From: Burkholderiaceae bacterium
Lineage (GTDB): Bacteria; Pseudomonadota; Gammaproteobacteria; Burkholderiales; Burkholderiaceae_F
NCBI GenBank assembly: GCA_022843955.1
Contig: JALHMQ010000029.1
Location: forward strand, 1-53,723
Direction of reading: 5' to 3'
Length of the DNA stretch: 53,723 nt
The notes beneath the pieces are model-generated. The model saw only the letters and a program-made list of their open reading frames with translations. It had not been told where the DNA came from and searched no databases. This document shows, piece after piece, positions 9,189 to 18,247 of the stretch. Each line of letters opens with the position of its first letter. Within the stretch, counting starts at the first letter, position 1. The position numbers were made by a program, and so were the translations under genes.

Positions 9189-10504
9189 CAGAGCAGCTCT
9201 TCCTGGCGGATGCGGATCACTGGCGCGAGGACGGTGGGCAGTGCCTCGATGCGGCGCATTGCGACGTTGACGTCGCGCTCGAGCGCGTCGTGGGTGAGCA
9301 TGATGATGTCGGTCTGGTGTTCACCCTGACTCGGTTCGCGCTGGAACATGGCGTCGATACTGATCCGCTCGTCGGCCAGGATGCGCGCGATGTCGGCCAG
9401 CACACCCGGCTGGTCCGCCACCCGCATGCGGAAGTAGTAGCTGGACGTGGTGTCTTCGATGCCCAGCCACGGCACCGCGGCCATCGCATCGGGCTGGAAC
9501 GCCAGGTGCGGCACGTGGTTCTCCGGGTCGGCAGTGTGCATGCGGGTGACATCGACCAGATCGGCCACCACGGCCGAGGCGGTGGGCTCCGCGCCGGCGC
9601 CCTTGCCGTAGTACAGCGTCACGCCGACCGCATCGCCCTTGACCAGCACCGCGTTCATCGCGCCTTCCACGCTGGCCAGCAGCCGGTCCTTCGGCACCAG
9701 CGTGGGATGCACGCGCAGTTCCAGGCCCTGGGCGGTGCGCTTGGTGATGCCGAGCAGCTTGATCCGGTAACCGAGCTGCTCGGCGTAGCGGATATCCTCG
9801 GCCGCCAGCTTGCTGATCCCCTCGACGTAGGCAGCGTCGAAGTTGATCGGCACGCCGAAGGCGATCGCCGCCAGCAGCGTCAGCTTGTGCGCGGCATCCA
9901 CCCCCTCGATGTCGAAGGTCGGGTCCGCCTCGGCATAGCCGAGTTGCTGCGCCTGCTTGAGTACCGTGTCGAAGGAGAGCCCCTTGGCGCGCATCTCGGA
10001 CAGGATGAAGTTGCTGGTGCCGTTGATGATGCCGGCGATCCATTCGATCCGGTTGGCTGTCAAGCCTTCGCGCAACGCCTTGATGATCGGGATGCCACCG
10101 GCCACCGCGCCTTCGAATGCCACCATCACGCCGCGCGCGCGCGCAGCCTCGAAAATCTCGTTGCCGTGCCGCGCCAGCATCGCCTTGTTCGCCGTCACCA
10201 CATGCTTGCCGCGCCTGATCGCCTCCAGCACCAGCGTGCGGGCCGGCTCGTAGCCGCCGATCAGTTCGACCACGATATCGATCTGCGGGTGGCCGACCAC
10301 CTCGGTGAGGTCGGTGGTAACTGGCACCGCGTCGCCCACCAGCGAGCGCGCCTTGGCGGCGTCTCGCACACCGATGATCGCTACTTCGATGCCGCGACCA
10401 GCGCGCCGGGTAATCTCGGTCTGGTTGCGACGCAGGACGTTGTAGGTCCCGCGCCCAACGGTGCCGAGGCCGAGCAAGCCGATCTTGATGGGGCTGATGG
10501 TCAT
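9188..10504 (-). CDS. hom: Homoserine dehydrogenase
   Basis: Reduces aspartate semialdehyde to homoserine, the branch point to threonine and methionine. It has 438 residues. The N-terminal Rossmann motif GLLGLGTVGRGTY lies at about 9-21. The catalytic domain includes GGIPIIKALREGL and the dehydrogenase signature region around YAEADPTFDIEGVDAAHKL, including Lys. A C-terminal ACT regulatory domain starts near 350 (YYFRMRVADQPGVLADIA), which implies feedback control by threonine. It lies 101 bp downstream of alaC and directly upstream of thrC. No Thr-rich leader frame was found in that gap. Confidence 0.97.
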   Translation of the reverse strand: MTISPIKIGLLGLGTVGRGTYNVLRRNQTEITRRAGRGIEVAIIGVRDAAKARSLVGDAVPVTTDLTEVVGHPQIDIVVELIGGYEPARTLVLEAIRRGKHVVTANKAMLARHGNEIFEAARARGVMVAFEGAVAGGIPIIKALREGLTANRIEWIAGIINGTSNFILSEMRAKGLSFDTVLKQAQQLGYAEADPTFDIEGVDAAHKLTLLAAIAFGVPINFDAAYVEGISKLAAEDIRYAEQLGYRIKLLGITKRTAQGLELRVHPTLVPKDRLLASVEGAMNAVLVKGDAVGVTLYYGKGAGAEPTASAVVADLVDVTRMHTADPENHVPHLAFQPDAMAAVPWLGIEDTTSSYYFRMRVADQPGVLADIARILADERISIDAMFQREPSQGEHQTDIIMLTHDALERDVNVAMRRIEALPTVLAPVIRIRQEELL

Positions 10505-10605
10505 GGTGATGGTCGCTTGTCCTCGCGACGGCGAGGCTGGGTGGTCTCAGTGCGCAGGCCGCCGGCGGCAAGCCGCGGTCAAATGGCGGAATCTGATGGC
10601 GCGGT

Positions 10606-11841
10606 TCAGGCCGCGGCCTTGGGCATCAAGCCATCGGCGCGGAACATCTCCTTGATGCCGCGTACCGCCTGGCGGATCCGATGCTCGTTCTCGATCAGTG
10701 CAAAGCGCACGTGCGAGTCGCCGTAGTCGCCGAAACCGATGCCGGGTGAGATCGCCACTTTCGCCTGCGCCAGCACCTTCTTGGCAAACTCCAGCGAGCC
10801 CAGCGCCGCATACGGTGCGGGAATCTCGGCCCAGATGTACATCGACGCCTTGGGCACCTCGACCATCCAGCCGGCTTCGTGCAGACCTTTTGTCAAGACG
10901 TCTCGCCGCTTCTGGTACTCCAGACGAACCTCTTCGACACAGTCCTGCGGACCTTCGAGCGCGGCAATCGAGGCGACCTGGATCGGCGTGAAGGTGCCGT
11001 AGTCGTGATAGCTCTTGATGCGCGCCAGGGCCGACACCAGGTCCTTGTTGCCGACCATGAAGCCCACGCGCCAGCCCGCCATGCTGTAGCTCTTGCTCAT
11101 GGTGAAGAACTCGACTGCCACATCCCGTGCACCGGGCACCTGCATGATCGATGGCGCGCGGTTGTTCGCAAACGCATCGTCGAAGGCGAGGTCGGCGTAG
11201 GCCAGGTCGTGCACGACGTAAATGCCGTGCTGCTTGGCCAGCGCCACCACGCGGTGGAAGAACGCCAGGTCCACGCACTGCGCGGTCGGGTTGCTCGGAA
11301 AGCCCAGGATCATCATCTTGGGCTTGGGAAACGACTCGCGGATGGCGCGCTCGAGTTCGGCAAAGAAGTCCACACCGGGCGTCATCCGCACCGAGCGGAT
11401 ATCGGCGCCGGCGATGATGGCGCCATAGATATGAATCGGGTAGCTGGGGTTCGGCACCAGCACCGTGTCGCCGCGCTCCAGCGTGGCGAGCATCAGATGC
11501 GCGAGACCTTCCTTGGAGCCGATCGTGACGATCGCTTCGGAGTCAGGATTGAAGTCGACTTCATAACGCGACTGATACCAGCTGCAGATCGCCCGACGCA
11601 GCCGAGGTATGCCTTTGGACACCGAGTAGCCATGCGTGTCCGGACGCAGCGCCGCCTCCACCAGCTTGTCGACGATGTGCTTGGGCGTCGGACTGTCCGG
11701 ATTGCCCATGCTCATGTCGATGATGTCTTCACCGCGCCGGCGCGCAGCCATTTTCAGCTCGCCGGTGATGTTGAACACGTACGGCGGCAGGCGCTTGATG
11801 CGCGCGAACTCACGCGGCAGGTCGCGAGGTTGATCGTTCAT
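10606..11841 (-). CDS. alaC: Alanine aminotransferase AlaC-like (class I/II PLP transaminase)
   Basis: Aspartate-aminotransferase-fold enzyme of 411 residues. It is most like AlaC/YfdZ, which make alanine from pyruvate and glutamate. The PLP-binding Lys is in [17 protein letters not shown] (Lys250), with the phosphate and cofactor contacts [10 protein letters not shown] and GFPSNPTAQ upstream. An upstream in-frame extension exists, but the ATG at 11841 (MNDQPRDLP) fits the family N-terminus. Location next to hom and thrC is typical of Burkholderiales. A role as another transaminase of this clade cannot be excluded. Confidence 0.92.
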   Translation of the reverse strand: MNDQPRDLPREFARIKRLPPYVFNITGELKMAARRRGEDIIDMSMGNPDSPTPKHIVDKLVEAALRPDTHGYSVSKGIPRLRRAICSWYQSRYEVDFNPDSEAIVTIGSKEGLAHLMLATLERGDTVLVPNPSYPIHIYGAIIAGADIRSVRMTPGVDFFAELERAIRESFPKPKMMILGFPSNPTAQCVDLAFFHRVVALAKQHGIYVVHDLAYADLAFDDAFANNRAPSIMQVPGARDVAVEFFTMSKSYSMAGWRVGFMVGNKDLVSALARIKSYHDYGTFTPIQVASIAALEGPQDCVEEVRLEYQKRRDVLTKGLHEAGWMVEVPKASMYIWAEIPAPYAALGSLEFAKKVLAQAKVAISPGIGFGDYGDSHVRFALIENEHRIRQAVRGIKEMFRADGLMPKAAA

Positions 11842-11904
11842 GAGTGTCCGGCCCGGCAATGGGCGCGCGTGACGCGGCGGCGTTCGTGCGCTTGTGGTGT
11901 CGTC

Positions 11905-11932
11905 TTGCGTGTTCGTCTTGCTTGGGCATAAT
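11905..11932 (+). promoter_or_regulatory. Candidate promoter in the alaC / Mth938 divergent region
   Basis: TTGCGT (11905-11910) and CATAAT (11927-11932) are separated by 16 bp and point towards the plus-strand gene starting at 12009. The match is moderate. The 167-bp divergent gap must also hold the alaC promoter on the other strand, for which I found no clear elements. Confidence 0.35.
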
Positions 11933-12008
11933 TTACCCGGAAACCCCAAGCGCTGCTGCTTCGCACCATCGAGCACGATGGTGGCGCGGCAGCCAAGTCG
12001 GAGCACGA

Positions 12009-12380
12009 TTGAAGCTGCACGCAGACCCGCAGACCCATCTGAACACGGTCACTGCCTACGGCCCCGGCTTTGTCGAGATCAACCAGGTTCGCCACGATGG
12101 CAACCTCGTCGTTGCACCCGATGCGCCGGTGACGCCCTGGTCGGCGGCGAGCTTCGAGGCGCTGACCGTCGATGACTTCACCGCCCTGCTCACCCTGAAA
12201 CCTGAGGTCGTGCTGCTCGGCACGGGCAGCCGCCAGCGCTTTCCGCATCCACGCCTGTCGCACGCCCTGCTCGCGGCACGCGTGGGCATCGAGGTGATGG
12301 ATACGCAGGCGGCGTGCCGCACCTACAACATCCTGATGGCCGAGGGCCGGCGCGTGGTCGCCGCCTTTCTGCAAGACTGA
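12009..12380 (+). CDS. Mth938-like domain protein (DUF498 family)
   Basis: Protein of 123 residues of the Mth938/NDUFAF3-like fold. Bacterial members have no firmly established reaction. Family-like features are the [15 protein letters not shown] strand pair, the central [15 protein letters not shown] and the C-terminal [19 protein letters not shown]. The start chosen is TTG at 12009, preceded by GGAG with suitable spacing. Longer in-frame extension upstream lacks conserved character. It is followed by bcp after 28 bp, so the two are probably co-transcribed. Mitochondrial relatives assist complex I assembly, but transfer of that role here would be a guess. Confidence 0.85.
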   Translation: MKLHADPQTHLNTVTAYGPGFVEINQVRHDGNLVVAPDAPVTPWSAASFEALTVDDFTALLTLKPEVVLLGTGSRQRFPHPRLSHALLAARVGIEVMDTQAACRTYNILMAEGRRVVAAFLQD

Positions 12381-12408
12381 TGCTGCTGTCGTTCAACTGA
12401 GGAAGCCG

Positions 12409-12870
12409 ATGCCCGTCGCTCTCGACAAGAAGGTCCCCGATTTCACCGCCGCCGCGACCAGTGGCGACATCACGCTGTCTTCCTTCAAGGGTAAGACAGT
12501 GGTGCTGTACTTCTATCCGAAAGACAGCACGCCCGGGTGCACGACCGAGGGGCAGGACTTCACCGCGCTGCACACCAAGTTCAAGCAGGCCGGCGCCATC
12601 GTGCTCGGTGCGTCGCGCGACAGCCTCAAGTCGCATGCCAACTTCAAGGACAAGATGGGCTTCCCGTTTGATCTGCTGTCCGATCCGGACGAGGCCTTGT
12701 GCGCGCTGTTCGGCGTGATGAAGATGAAGAACATGTATGGCAAGCAGGTGCGCGGCATCGAGCGCAGCACCTTCATCATCGACGGTGATGGCGTGCTGCG
12801 TCGAGAGTGGCGCGGCGTCAAGGTCCCCGGCCACGCCGAGGACGTTCTCGCGGCGGTCAAGGCACTTTGA
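12409..12870 (+). CDS. bcp: Thioredoxin-dependent peroxiredoxin, Bcp/PrxQ family
   Basis: Reduces hydrogen peroxide and organic hydroperoxides. It has 153 residues. The peroxidatic Cys is Cys44 in YPKDSTPGCTTEGQDF. The resolving Cys that many PrxQ proteins carry five residues later is replaced (TTEGQ), so this is either a 1-Cys form or uses Cys98 (EALCALFG) in an atypical disulfide. The conserved Arg is in GIERSTFIID. ATG with a GGAAG Shine-Dalgarno sequence is clear. The gene lies between the Mth938-like gene and the PhoH ATPase on the plus strand. Confidence 0.95.
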   Translation: MPVALDKKVPDFTAAATSGDITLSSFKGKTVVLYFYPKDSTPGCTTEGQDFTALHTKFKQAGAIVLGASRDSLKSHANFKDKMGFPFDLLSDPDEALCALFGVMKMKNMYGKQVRGIERSTFIIDGDGVLRREWRGVKVPGHAEDVLAAVKAL

Positions 12871-12976
12871 ACGCCACCCCTGCCCGCGCTGCCGGCGTGA
12901 CCGTCTTCGACGGCCGCGCCTCATTCTTGCTCTGCGTTTCCACCCCGGCCTCCATGGCCCTACTGGCTGCTCACTG

Positions 12977-14599
12977 ATGCCCCTGCCCAAAGCACCGACC
13001 AAGCCCGCCGCCCTCCTCCTGTCCATCCCCACCACTGCAGCCAAGCCGCCGAAGGACGTGCTGCTGCCGGCCCCGGCCCGCAGCACGCCCGACACCGCCA
13101 CCGACCGCCAGTCTCCGTCTGCTCGTCTCGCCCTGGTCGAGACTGCAGTCGACAAGGCGCCTGCCGCGCGCACCGATACCAAGCCGCGCGGCAATGGCCG
13201 CAAGCAGCGCGCCAACGGTCCGAGCAAGCTGTTCGTCCTCGACACCAACGTGCTGATGCACGACTCCACCAGCCTGTTCCGCTTCGAGGAGCACGACGTC
13301 TTCCTGCCGATGATGACGCTGGAGGAACTCGACGGCCACAAGAAGGGCATGTCGGAGGTCGCGCGCAGCGCGCGCCAGGTCAGCCGCACGCTCGATGCGT
13401 TGGTGGCGTCGTGCAAGTCGCCGATCGAGGAGGGCATCGCCCTGAACGCGCTTGGCAACACCGAGGCCGCCGGTCGCCTGTATTTCCAGACGCAGGCGGT
13501 GGTGTCGCAGTTGCCGGCCAGCCTGCCGGCCGGCAAGGCCGACAACCAGATCCTCGGCGTGGTGGCCGGACTGAAGGAACTGCACGCCAAGCGCGACGTG
13601 GTGCTGGTGTCCAAGGACATCAACATGCGCATCAAGGCGCGCGCGCTGGGCTTGCCGGCGGAGGACTACTACAACGACAAGGTACTGGAAGACACCGACG
13701 TCCTGTACACCGGCGTCCTCGCATTGCCTGCCAACTTCTGGGACAAGCACGGCAAAGGCATGGAGTCATGGCAACAGGGCGGCTTCACCTTCTATCGCAT
13801 CAACGGCCCGCTGGTGGCCGAACTGCTCGTCAACCAGTTCGTGTTTCTGGAGGGCGCGCAGCCGTTCTATGCGCAGGTCAAGGAGATCCGCGGCAAGACC
13901 GCGACGCTGCGCGTGCTGCGCGACTTCCAGCACGCGAAGAACGCGGTGTGGGGCGTGACGGCGCGCAATCGCGAGCAGAGCTTTGCGTTGAACCTGCTGA
14001 TGGATCCGGAATGCGACTTCGTCTCGCTGATCGGCCAGGCAGGCACCGGCAAGACCCTGCTGGCGCTGGCCTCGGGACTGGCGCAGACGCTCGAGACCAA
14101 GCGCTTCTCGGAGATCATCGTCACCCGCGCCACGGTGCCGGTGGGCGAGGACATCGGCTTCCTGCCTGGCACCGAGGAAGAGAAGATGGCGCCTTGGATG
14201 GGCGCTCTCGAAGATAACCTCGAGGTGCTCAACCGCACCGACTCGTCGGCGGGCGAATGGGGTCGCGCTGCCACCAACGACCTGATCCGCACCCGCATCC
14301 GCATCAAGTCGATGAACTTCATGCGCGGCCGCACCTTCGTCAACAAGTTCCTGATCATCGACGAGGCGCAGAACCTCACGCCCAAGCAGATGAAGACGCT
14401 GATCACGCGCGCCGGCCCGGGCACCAAGGTGGTCTGCCTCGGCAACATCGCGCAGATCGACACGCCGTATCTGACTGAGGGAAGCTCGGGACTGACGTAC
14501 GTGGTCGATCGCCTCAAAGGCTGGGGACACGCCGGCCACGTGACGCTGCAGCGAGGTGAACGGTCGCGGCTCGCTGATCGCGCGGCCGAAGTGTTGTGA
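12977..14599 (+). CDS. PhoH-family ATPase with N-terminal PIN domain
   Basis: Protein of 540 residues. A Pro/Ala-rich low-complexity leader covers 1-80. A PIN ribonuclease domain covers about 84-225, with acidic DTNVLMHD (Asp89) and VSKDINMR. A PhoH-type P-loop ATPase domain follows, with Walker A GQAGTGKT (353-360) and Walker B FLIIDEAQNLTP. PIN-PhoH proteins are described as RNA helicase/ribonuclease-type enzymes. The biological target is unknown. The start at 12977 is preferred because an upstream in-frame stretch overlaps bcp out of phase and has no conserved content. The gene ends the plus-strand block and converges on the DUF456 gene. Confidence 0.92.
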   Translation: MPLPKAPTKPAALLLSIPTTAAKPPKDVLLPAPARSTPDTATDRQSPSARLALVETAVDKAPAARTDTKPRGNGRKQRANGPSKLFVLDTNVLMHDSTSLFRFEEHDVFLPMMTLEELDGHKKGMSEVARSARQVSRTLDALVASCKSPIEEGIALNALGNTEAAGRLYFQTQAVVSQLPASLPAGKADNQILGVVAGLKELHAKRDVVLVSKDINMRIKARALGLPAEDYYNDKVLEDTDVLYTGVLALPANFWDKHGKGMESWQQGGFTFYRINGPLVAELLVNQFVFLEGAQPFYAQVKEIRGKTATLRVLRDFQHAKNAVWGVTARNREQSFALNLLMDPECDFVSLIGQAGTGKTLLALASGLAQTLETKRFSEIIVTRATVPVGEDIGFLPGTEEEKMAPWMGALEDNLEVLNRTDSSAGEWGRAATNDLIRTRIRIKSMNFMRGRTFVNKFLIIDEAQNLTPKQMKTLITRAGPGTKVVCLGNIAQIDTPYLTEGSSGLTYVVDRLKGWGHAGHVTLQRGERSRLADRAAEVL

Positions 14600-14613
14600 G
14601 CCCTGCCGGCGTA

Positions 14614-14654
14614 CGCGACCGCTGCGCGGTCGCGCGCGCAAGTCTTCTGACTTG
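14614..14654. terminator. Tandem hairpins between convergent genes
   Basis: Two perfect inverted repeats lie in the 137-bp convergent gap: an 8-bp stem at 14614-14621 with 14627-14634 and a 6-bp stem at 14639-14644 with 14649-14654 (loop TTCT). Neither has a T-tract on either strand. A bidirectional or Rho-assisted terminator is a reasonable but unproven reading. Confidence 0.35.
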
Positions 14655-14736
14655 AGCGCAGCGGAGTGGCCGCGTCTGCCCTGCCCAAATGCAACAAGGC
14701 CGCAGCGCGCTGCCTGCCGCCTGCGACTGTCTGGTC

Positions 14737-15216
14737 CTAGATCAGAAGCGCGGCGATGAACACGCCGACCATCGTGAACACGATGGCAATCTTCAGCGCG
14801 GTGCCGATCACGAGGCCGATCCACGTGGCCACGCCCACGCGGCCAGCGCGAATCGCGTCTTGCTGGGCAATGAACTCGCCCACCGCGGCGCCGACCAGCG
14901 GCATGAACACCAGACCGATCAGGCCGGTGAAAATGCCCAGCACCGTGCCGACCGCCGCGCCCACCAGCCCGAGCGTGCTGGCGCCGGCGCGCCTGGCCGC
15001 CAGCGTGGAGGCCACGTAGTCGACGACGAAGGCGATGATCGCCAGTACCGCCAAGACGCCGATGGTCCAGCCGCTGATCCGGGTGAAGTCGTCGATCCAG
15101 GCGGCCAGCAGGATGCCGCCGAACACGAAGACGACACCCGGCAGCGCTGGCAGGATCACGCCGGCGATGCCGACAACGATCAGCAGCACGGAAATCACCC
15201 ACAAAGTGGTCGTCAT
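14737..15216 (-). CDS. DUF456 family small membrane protein
   Basis: Protein of 159 residues made almost wholly of hydrophobic helices. It has the family's Gly-rich turns (GVILPALPGVVFVFGG near 20-35 and TGLIGLVFMPLVGAAVGE near 97-114), which suggests a small integral inner-membrane protein with a glycine-zipper-like core. No function is established for DUF456. The gene starts 3 bp after the DUF47 stop, so the two are almost certainly translated from one message. Confidence 0.88.
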   Translation of the reverse strand: MTTTLWVISVLLIVVGIAGVILPALPGVVFVFGGILLAAWIDDFTRISGWTIGVLAVLAIIAFVVDYVASTLAARRAGASTLGLVGAAVGTVLGIFTGLIGLVFMPLVGAAVGEFIAQQDAIRAGRVGVATWIGLVIGTALKIAIVFTMVGVFIAALLI

Positions 15217-15219
15217 CGC

Positions 15220-15900
15220 TCACCCATGGCGCAGCACCAGTGCCTCGACCGCGTTGCTGACGTCCTTGCAGCGATCGGTCAGTGTCTCCAGCAGCTCGTA
15301 CACGGCCTTCAGCTTGACCAGCTGATGCGAATCCGGCTCTTCGCGGAACAGGCGCGACATGGCGGCCCGCATCACGTGATCGGCCTGGGACTCCAACTGA
15401 TCGACTTCCGCGCACAGCTTGAGCGTGGCCTGCGGTGTCTGCATGCGTTCGAGCTGCGCGATCGCCGCCTGCAGCTTGATGCTGCTTTCCACCGCCAGTT
15501 CGGCCAGGCGGACCGCTTCCGGCGTCAACTGCGTCACGTGATACAGGTGCAGCGACTGCGCCGCGTCCTCGGCGACATCGAGAACGTCGTCGATGCGGTT
15601 GGCCAGCTCGTACACGACAGTGCGGCCGAACGGCGGGAAGTAGCTGCGCGACAACCCATCGCGCACCTCGTCCATCACGCTGTCGGCCCGCTTCTCCAGT
15701 GACTCGATCTCGCGCACCCGGCCGTCCGGGTCGGCGACATCCTGCAGCAGCGCGGTGAGTGCGCGCAATGCCTCGGTCGCCAGCGCCGCATGCGTCTGGA
15801 ACAGCGGGAAGAAGCGCCTGTCAGTCGGGCGCAGGACGCGCAGCAGTCGCCGCAACGGATTGCGGCGCTCGCGATGTTCAGGCATGAACTGCACGGTCAT
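15220..15900 (-). CDS. DUF47 / PhoU-like phosphate regulator (TIGR00153 type)
   Basis: Soluble all-helical protein of 226 residues related to PhoU. It has the family features ESLEKRADSVMDEV and ELANRIDDVLDVAEDAA in the first half and a repeat (EVDQLESQADHVMRAA, YELLETLTDRCKDVSN) in the second. These carry the acidic metal-binding positions. In other bacteria such genes precede a low-affinity phosphate transporter (Pit) and modulate it. Here the partner is a DUF456 gene and no pit gene is visible. ATG at 15900 is used, and an alternative ATG is five codons in. Confidence 0.9.
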   Translation of the reverse strand: MTVQFMPEHRERRNPLRRLLRVLRPTDRRFFPLFQTHAALATEALRALTALLQDVADPDGRVREIESLEKRADSVMDEVRDGLSRSYFPPFGRTVVYELANRIDDVLDVAEDAAQSLHLYHVTQLTPEAVRLAELAVESSIKLQAAIAQLERMQTPQATLKLCAEVDQLESQADHVMRAAMSRLFREEPDSHQLVKLKAVYELLETLTDRCKDVSNAVEALVLRHG

Positions 15901-15913
15901 GAGCGCTGCACGG

Positions 15914-17302
15914 CTAGAACGGCGAGGCGATCATGCCGCCGCTGGCCAGGTTGTCGAAGCGCGTGAGATTGCCGGCGAAGCGCAGGTTCAGGCGACCGGT
16001 GGGTCCGTTGCGCTGCTTGAGGATGAGCACTTCGGCGATACCTTTCTCAGTCGTATCGGGGTTGTAAAACTCCTCCCGGTACAGCGCGAAAATGACGTCG
16101 GCATCCTGTTCGATGGCGCCCGACTCGCGCAGATCCGACATCACCGGACGCTTGTCGGTGCGCGTCTCAACCGAGCGATTGAGCTGCGACAGCGCGATCA
16201 CCGGCACTTTCAGTTCCTTGGCCAGCGCCTTCAATGACCGACTGATCTCGGAGATCTCGGTCGCCCGGTTCTCACCTTCGCGCGCCGACGACATCAGCTG
16301 CAAGTAGTCGATCACGATCAATCCGAGCTGGCCGCAGGTGCGCGCCTGCCGCCGGGCACGCGCGCGCAGGTCGATCGAGTTCAACGCCGGCGACTCGTCG
16401 ATGTACAACTGCGCGTCATGCATCTTCTGCATGGTTGCGGTGAGCTTGGGCCAGTCTTCGTCGAACAGGCGCCCGGTGCGCAGCCGCTGCTGGTCGATGC
16501 GACCGACCGAACTGAGCATGCGCAGCGCCAATTGCGGCGCGCCCATTTCCATCGAGAAGAGGAGGACCGGCATGCCCTGGTCGATCGCCACGTGCTCGGC
16601 GATATTCACCGCGAAGGTCGTCTTGCCCATCGACGGGCGCCCGGCGACGATGATCAGATCGCCCTTCTGCAATCCAGCGGTCATCCGGTCGACATCGACG
16701 TAGCCGGTCGGCACGCCGGTGACGTCGGAGGCGTTCGGGGTCTCGTACAGTTCCTGGATCCGCTCGACCACCTGCACCAGCAGCGGCTCGAGCTTGATGA
16801 ACCCCTGCTTGCCCTTGGCGCCGGCTTCGGCGATCTGGAACACCGCGGTTTCGGCTTCATCCAGGATCTGCTTGGTTTCCTTGCCCTGCGGGCTGAGCGC
16901 CGCGGTGGTGATCTCCTCTCCCACCGTCACCAGGCGGCGCAGCACCGCGCGGTCCCGCACGATCTCGCCATAGCGGCGGATATTGGCCGCCGACGGCGTG
17001 TTCTGCGCCAAGGCGTTCAGGTAGGCGAGGCCGCCGGCCTCCTCTTCCTTGCCGGCGTTCTGCAACGACTCGAACACCGTGATCACGTCCGCCGGCCGGC
17101 TCTGGTCGATCAGCCGGCCGATGTGAAAAAAGATCAGGCGATGGTCATGGCGATAGAAGTCATCGCTCGACATCAGGTCAGCGATCTTGTCCCAAGCCTG
17201 GTTGTCGAGCAGCAGACCGCCCAGGACGGACTGCTCGGCTTCGATGGAATGTGGGGGCGTGCGAACCGCGGCGAACTGCGGGTCGACGATGGGCGAGTTC
17301 AT
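15914..17302 (-). CDS. dnaB: Replicative DNA helicase DnaB
   Basis: Hexameric 5'-3' helicase at the replication fork, 462 residues. The N-terminal primase-interacting domain covers about 15-120. A linker precedes the RecA-like motor, which has Walker A GRPSMGKTT (221-229), Walker B-like LGLIVIDYLQLM and the arginine-finger region near the C-terminus. No intein or insertion is present. A clear GGAGG precedes the ATG. It lies downstream of the S6-PriB-S18-L9 operon but is separated from rplI by an intrinsic terminator and about 70 bp, so it probably has its own promoter or depends on partial readthrough. Confidence 0.97.
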   Translation of the reverse strand: MNSPIVDPQFAAVRTPPHSIEAEQSVLGGLLLDNQAWDKIADLMSSDDFYRHDHRLIFFHIGRLIDQSRPADVITVFESLQNAGKEEEAGGLAYLNALAQNTPSAANIRRYGEIVRDRAVLRRLVTVGEEITTAALSPQGKETKQILDEAETAVFQIAEAGAKGKQGFIKLEPLLVQVVERIQELYETPNASDVTGVPTGYVDVDRMTAGLQKGDLIIVAGRPSMGKTTFAVNIAEHVAIDQGMPVLLFSMEMGAPQLALRMLSSVGRIDQQRLRTGRLFDEDWPKLTATMQKMHDAQLYIDESPALNSIDLRARARRQARTCGQLGLIVIDYLQLMSSAREGENRATEISEISRSLKALAKELKVPVIALSQLNRSVETRTDKRPVMSDLRESGAIEQDADVIFALYREEFYNPDTTEKGIAEVLILKQRNGPTGRLNLRFAGNLTRFDNLASGGMIASPF

Positions 17303-17370
17303 CGGCCCTCCGTGAGCGGACCGAAAGCATACAAGGCCGCGCTGCGATCAAGCGCCGCGTCGGTTACGGC

Positions 17371-17414
17371 AACACAAAAGACAACGGCGCGCATTGGTAT
17401 CGATGCGCGCCGTT
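17371..17414 (-). terminator. Intrinsic terminator after rplI
   Basis: A perfect 12-bp stem (17403-17414 with 17383-17394, 8-nt loop) is followed on the minus strand by GTCTTTTGTGTT. It closes the rpsF-priB-rpsR-rplI operon ahead of dnaB. Confidence 0.85.
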
Positions 17415-17477
17415 GCTCCGGCAGGTCAGGCGGGCGCGATCGGAAGTGCGCCGGTTTCGACTGTGCTCAGGCCAGGC

Positions 17478-17930
17478 TCAGGCTGCCTCGCCGACCACGG
17501 TGATGGCCAGATCGACCACCACGTCGGTATGCAGCGCCACCGACACCTTGTGCTCGCCCACAGCCTTCAGCGGCCCCAGCGGCATGCGGATCTGCGCCTT
17601 CTCGACCTTCAGGCCCTGTTTGGTCAGCGCCTCGGCGATGTCGAAGTTGGTGACCGAGCCGAACAGACGGCCATCGACGCCGGCCTTGGCGCCGATCTGG
17701 ATGGTCTGGTCGGCAAGCTTGGCCGCGAGCGCCTGGGCCGCGGCCAGTTTGTCCGCCTGCGCCTTTTCGAGGTCGGCGCGCCGGCCCTCGAACTCCTTGA
17801 TTGCCGCTTCGGTGGCGCGCTTGGCCTTGCCTTGCGGGATCAGAAAGTTGCGCGCGTAGCCCTGGCGCACCTTGACCACGTCGCCGAGGCCGCCGAGGTT
17901 GATGACTTTCTCAAGCAGGATGATTTGCAT
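17478..17930 (-). CDS. rplI: 50S ribosomal protein L9
   Basis: Two-domain protein of 150 residues joined by a long helix. It binds 23S rRNA at the L1-stalk base. The N-terminal signature [19 protein letters not shown] and [13 protein letters not shown] (about 28-40) are diagnostic. The central helix near 45-75 is Ala/Glu/Lys-rich. It starts 18 bp after rpsR and is the last gene before an intrinsic terminator. Confidence 0.98.
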   Translation of the reverse strand: MQIILLEKVINLGGLGDVVKVRQGYARNFLIPQGKAKRATEAAIKEFEGRRADLEKAQADKLAAAQALAAKLADQTIQIGAKAGVDGRLFGSVTNFDIAEALTKQGLKVEKAQIRMPLGPLKAVGEHKVSVALHTDVVVDLAITVVGEAA

Positions 17931-17948
17931 GATGTGCTCCGGCTCGGC

Positions 17949-18245
17949 TTAATGGTTGTCGCTGTACGGCAGCAGCGCCAGGAAACGCGCACGCTTGATG
18001 GCCGTGTCCAGCTGGCGCTGGTAATGCGCCTTGGTGCCTGTGAGGCGGGCCGGCATGATCTTGCCGTTGTCGTTGATGAAGTCACGCAGCGTGTCGACGT
18101 CTTTGTAGTCGATCTGCTCGATGCCTTCGACCGTGAAGCGGCAGAACTTCTTGCGCTTGAACAGCGCATTTTGCTGACCGGCGCGCCGACCGCCCTTGCC
18201 TTTGCCTTTGCCTTTGCCCTTGCCCGGGCCGCGTCCAAATGCCAT
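17949..18245 (-). CDS. rpsR: 30S ribosomal protein S18 with Gly-Lys N-terminal repeat
   Basis: Binds S6 in the platform of the 30S subunit, 98 residues. The conserved core ([21 protein letters not shown], then [20 protein letters not shown]) is intact. The N-terminus is unusual: a run of five Gly-Lys pairs (about residues 8-17) encoded by a GGCAAR hexanucleotide repeat. The ATG at 18245 is chosen because AGGAG lies seven bases upstream, and an in-frame TTG two codons earlier has no room for one. It begins 2 bp after the priB stop. Confidence 0.97.
   Translation of the reverse strand: MAFGRGPGKGKGKGKGKGGRRAGQQNALFKRKKFCRFTVEGIEQIDYKDVDTLRDFINDNGKIMPARLTGTKAHYQRQLDTAIKRARFLALLPYSDNH
18195..18224 (-). 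repeat. GGCAAR hexanucleotide microsatellite inside rpsR
   Basis: Five consecutive hexamers on the minus strand (GGCAAG once, GGCAAA three times, GGCAAG once) encode Gly-Lys repeats near the S18 N-terminus. Each unit is in frame, so slippage changes repeat number without a frameshift. Confidence 0.95.
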
Positions 18246-18247
18246 TT

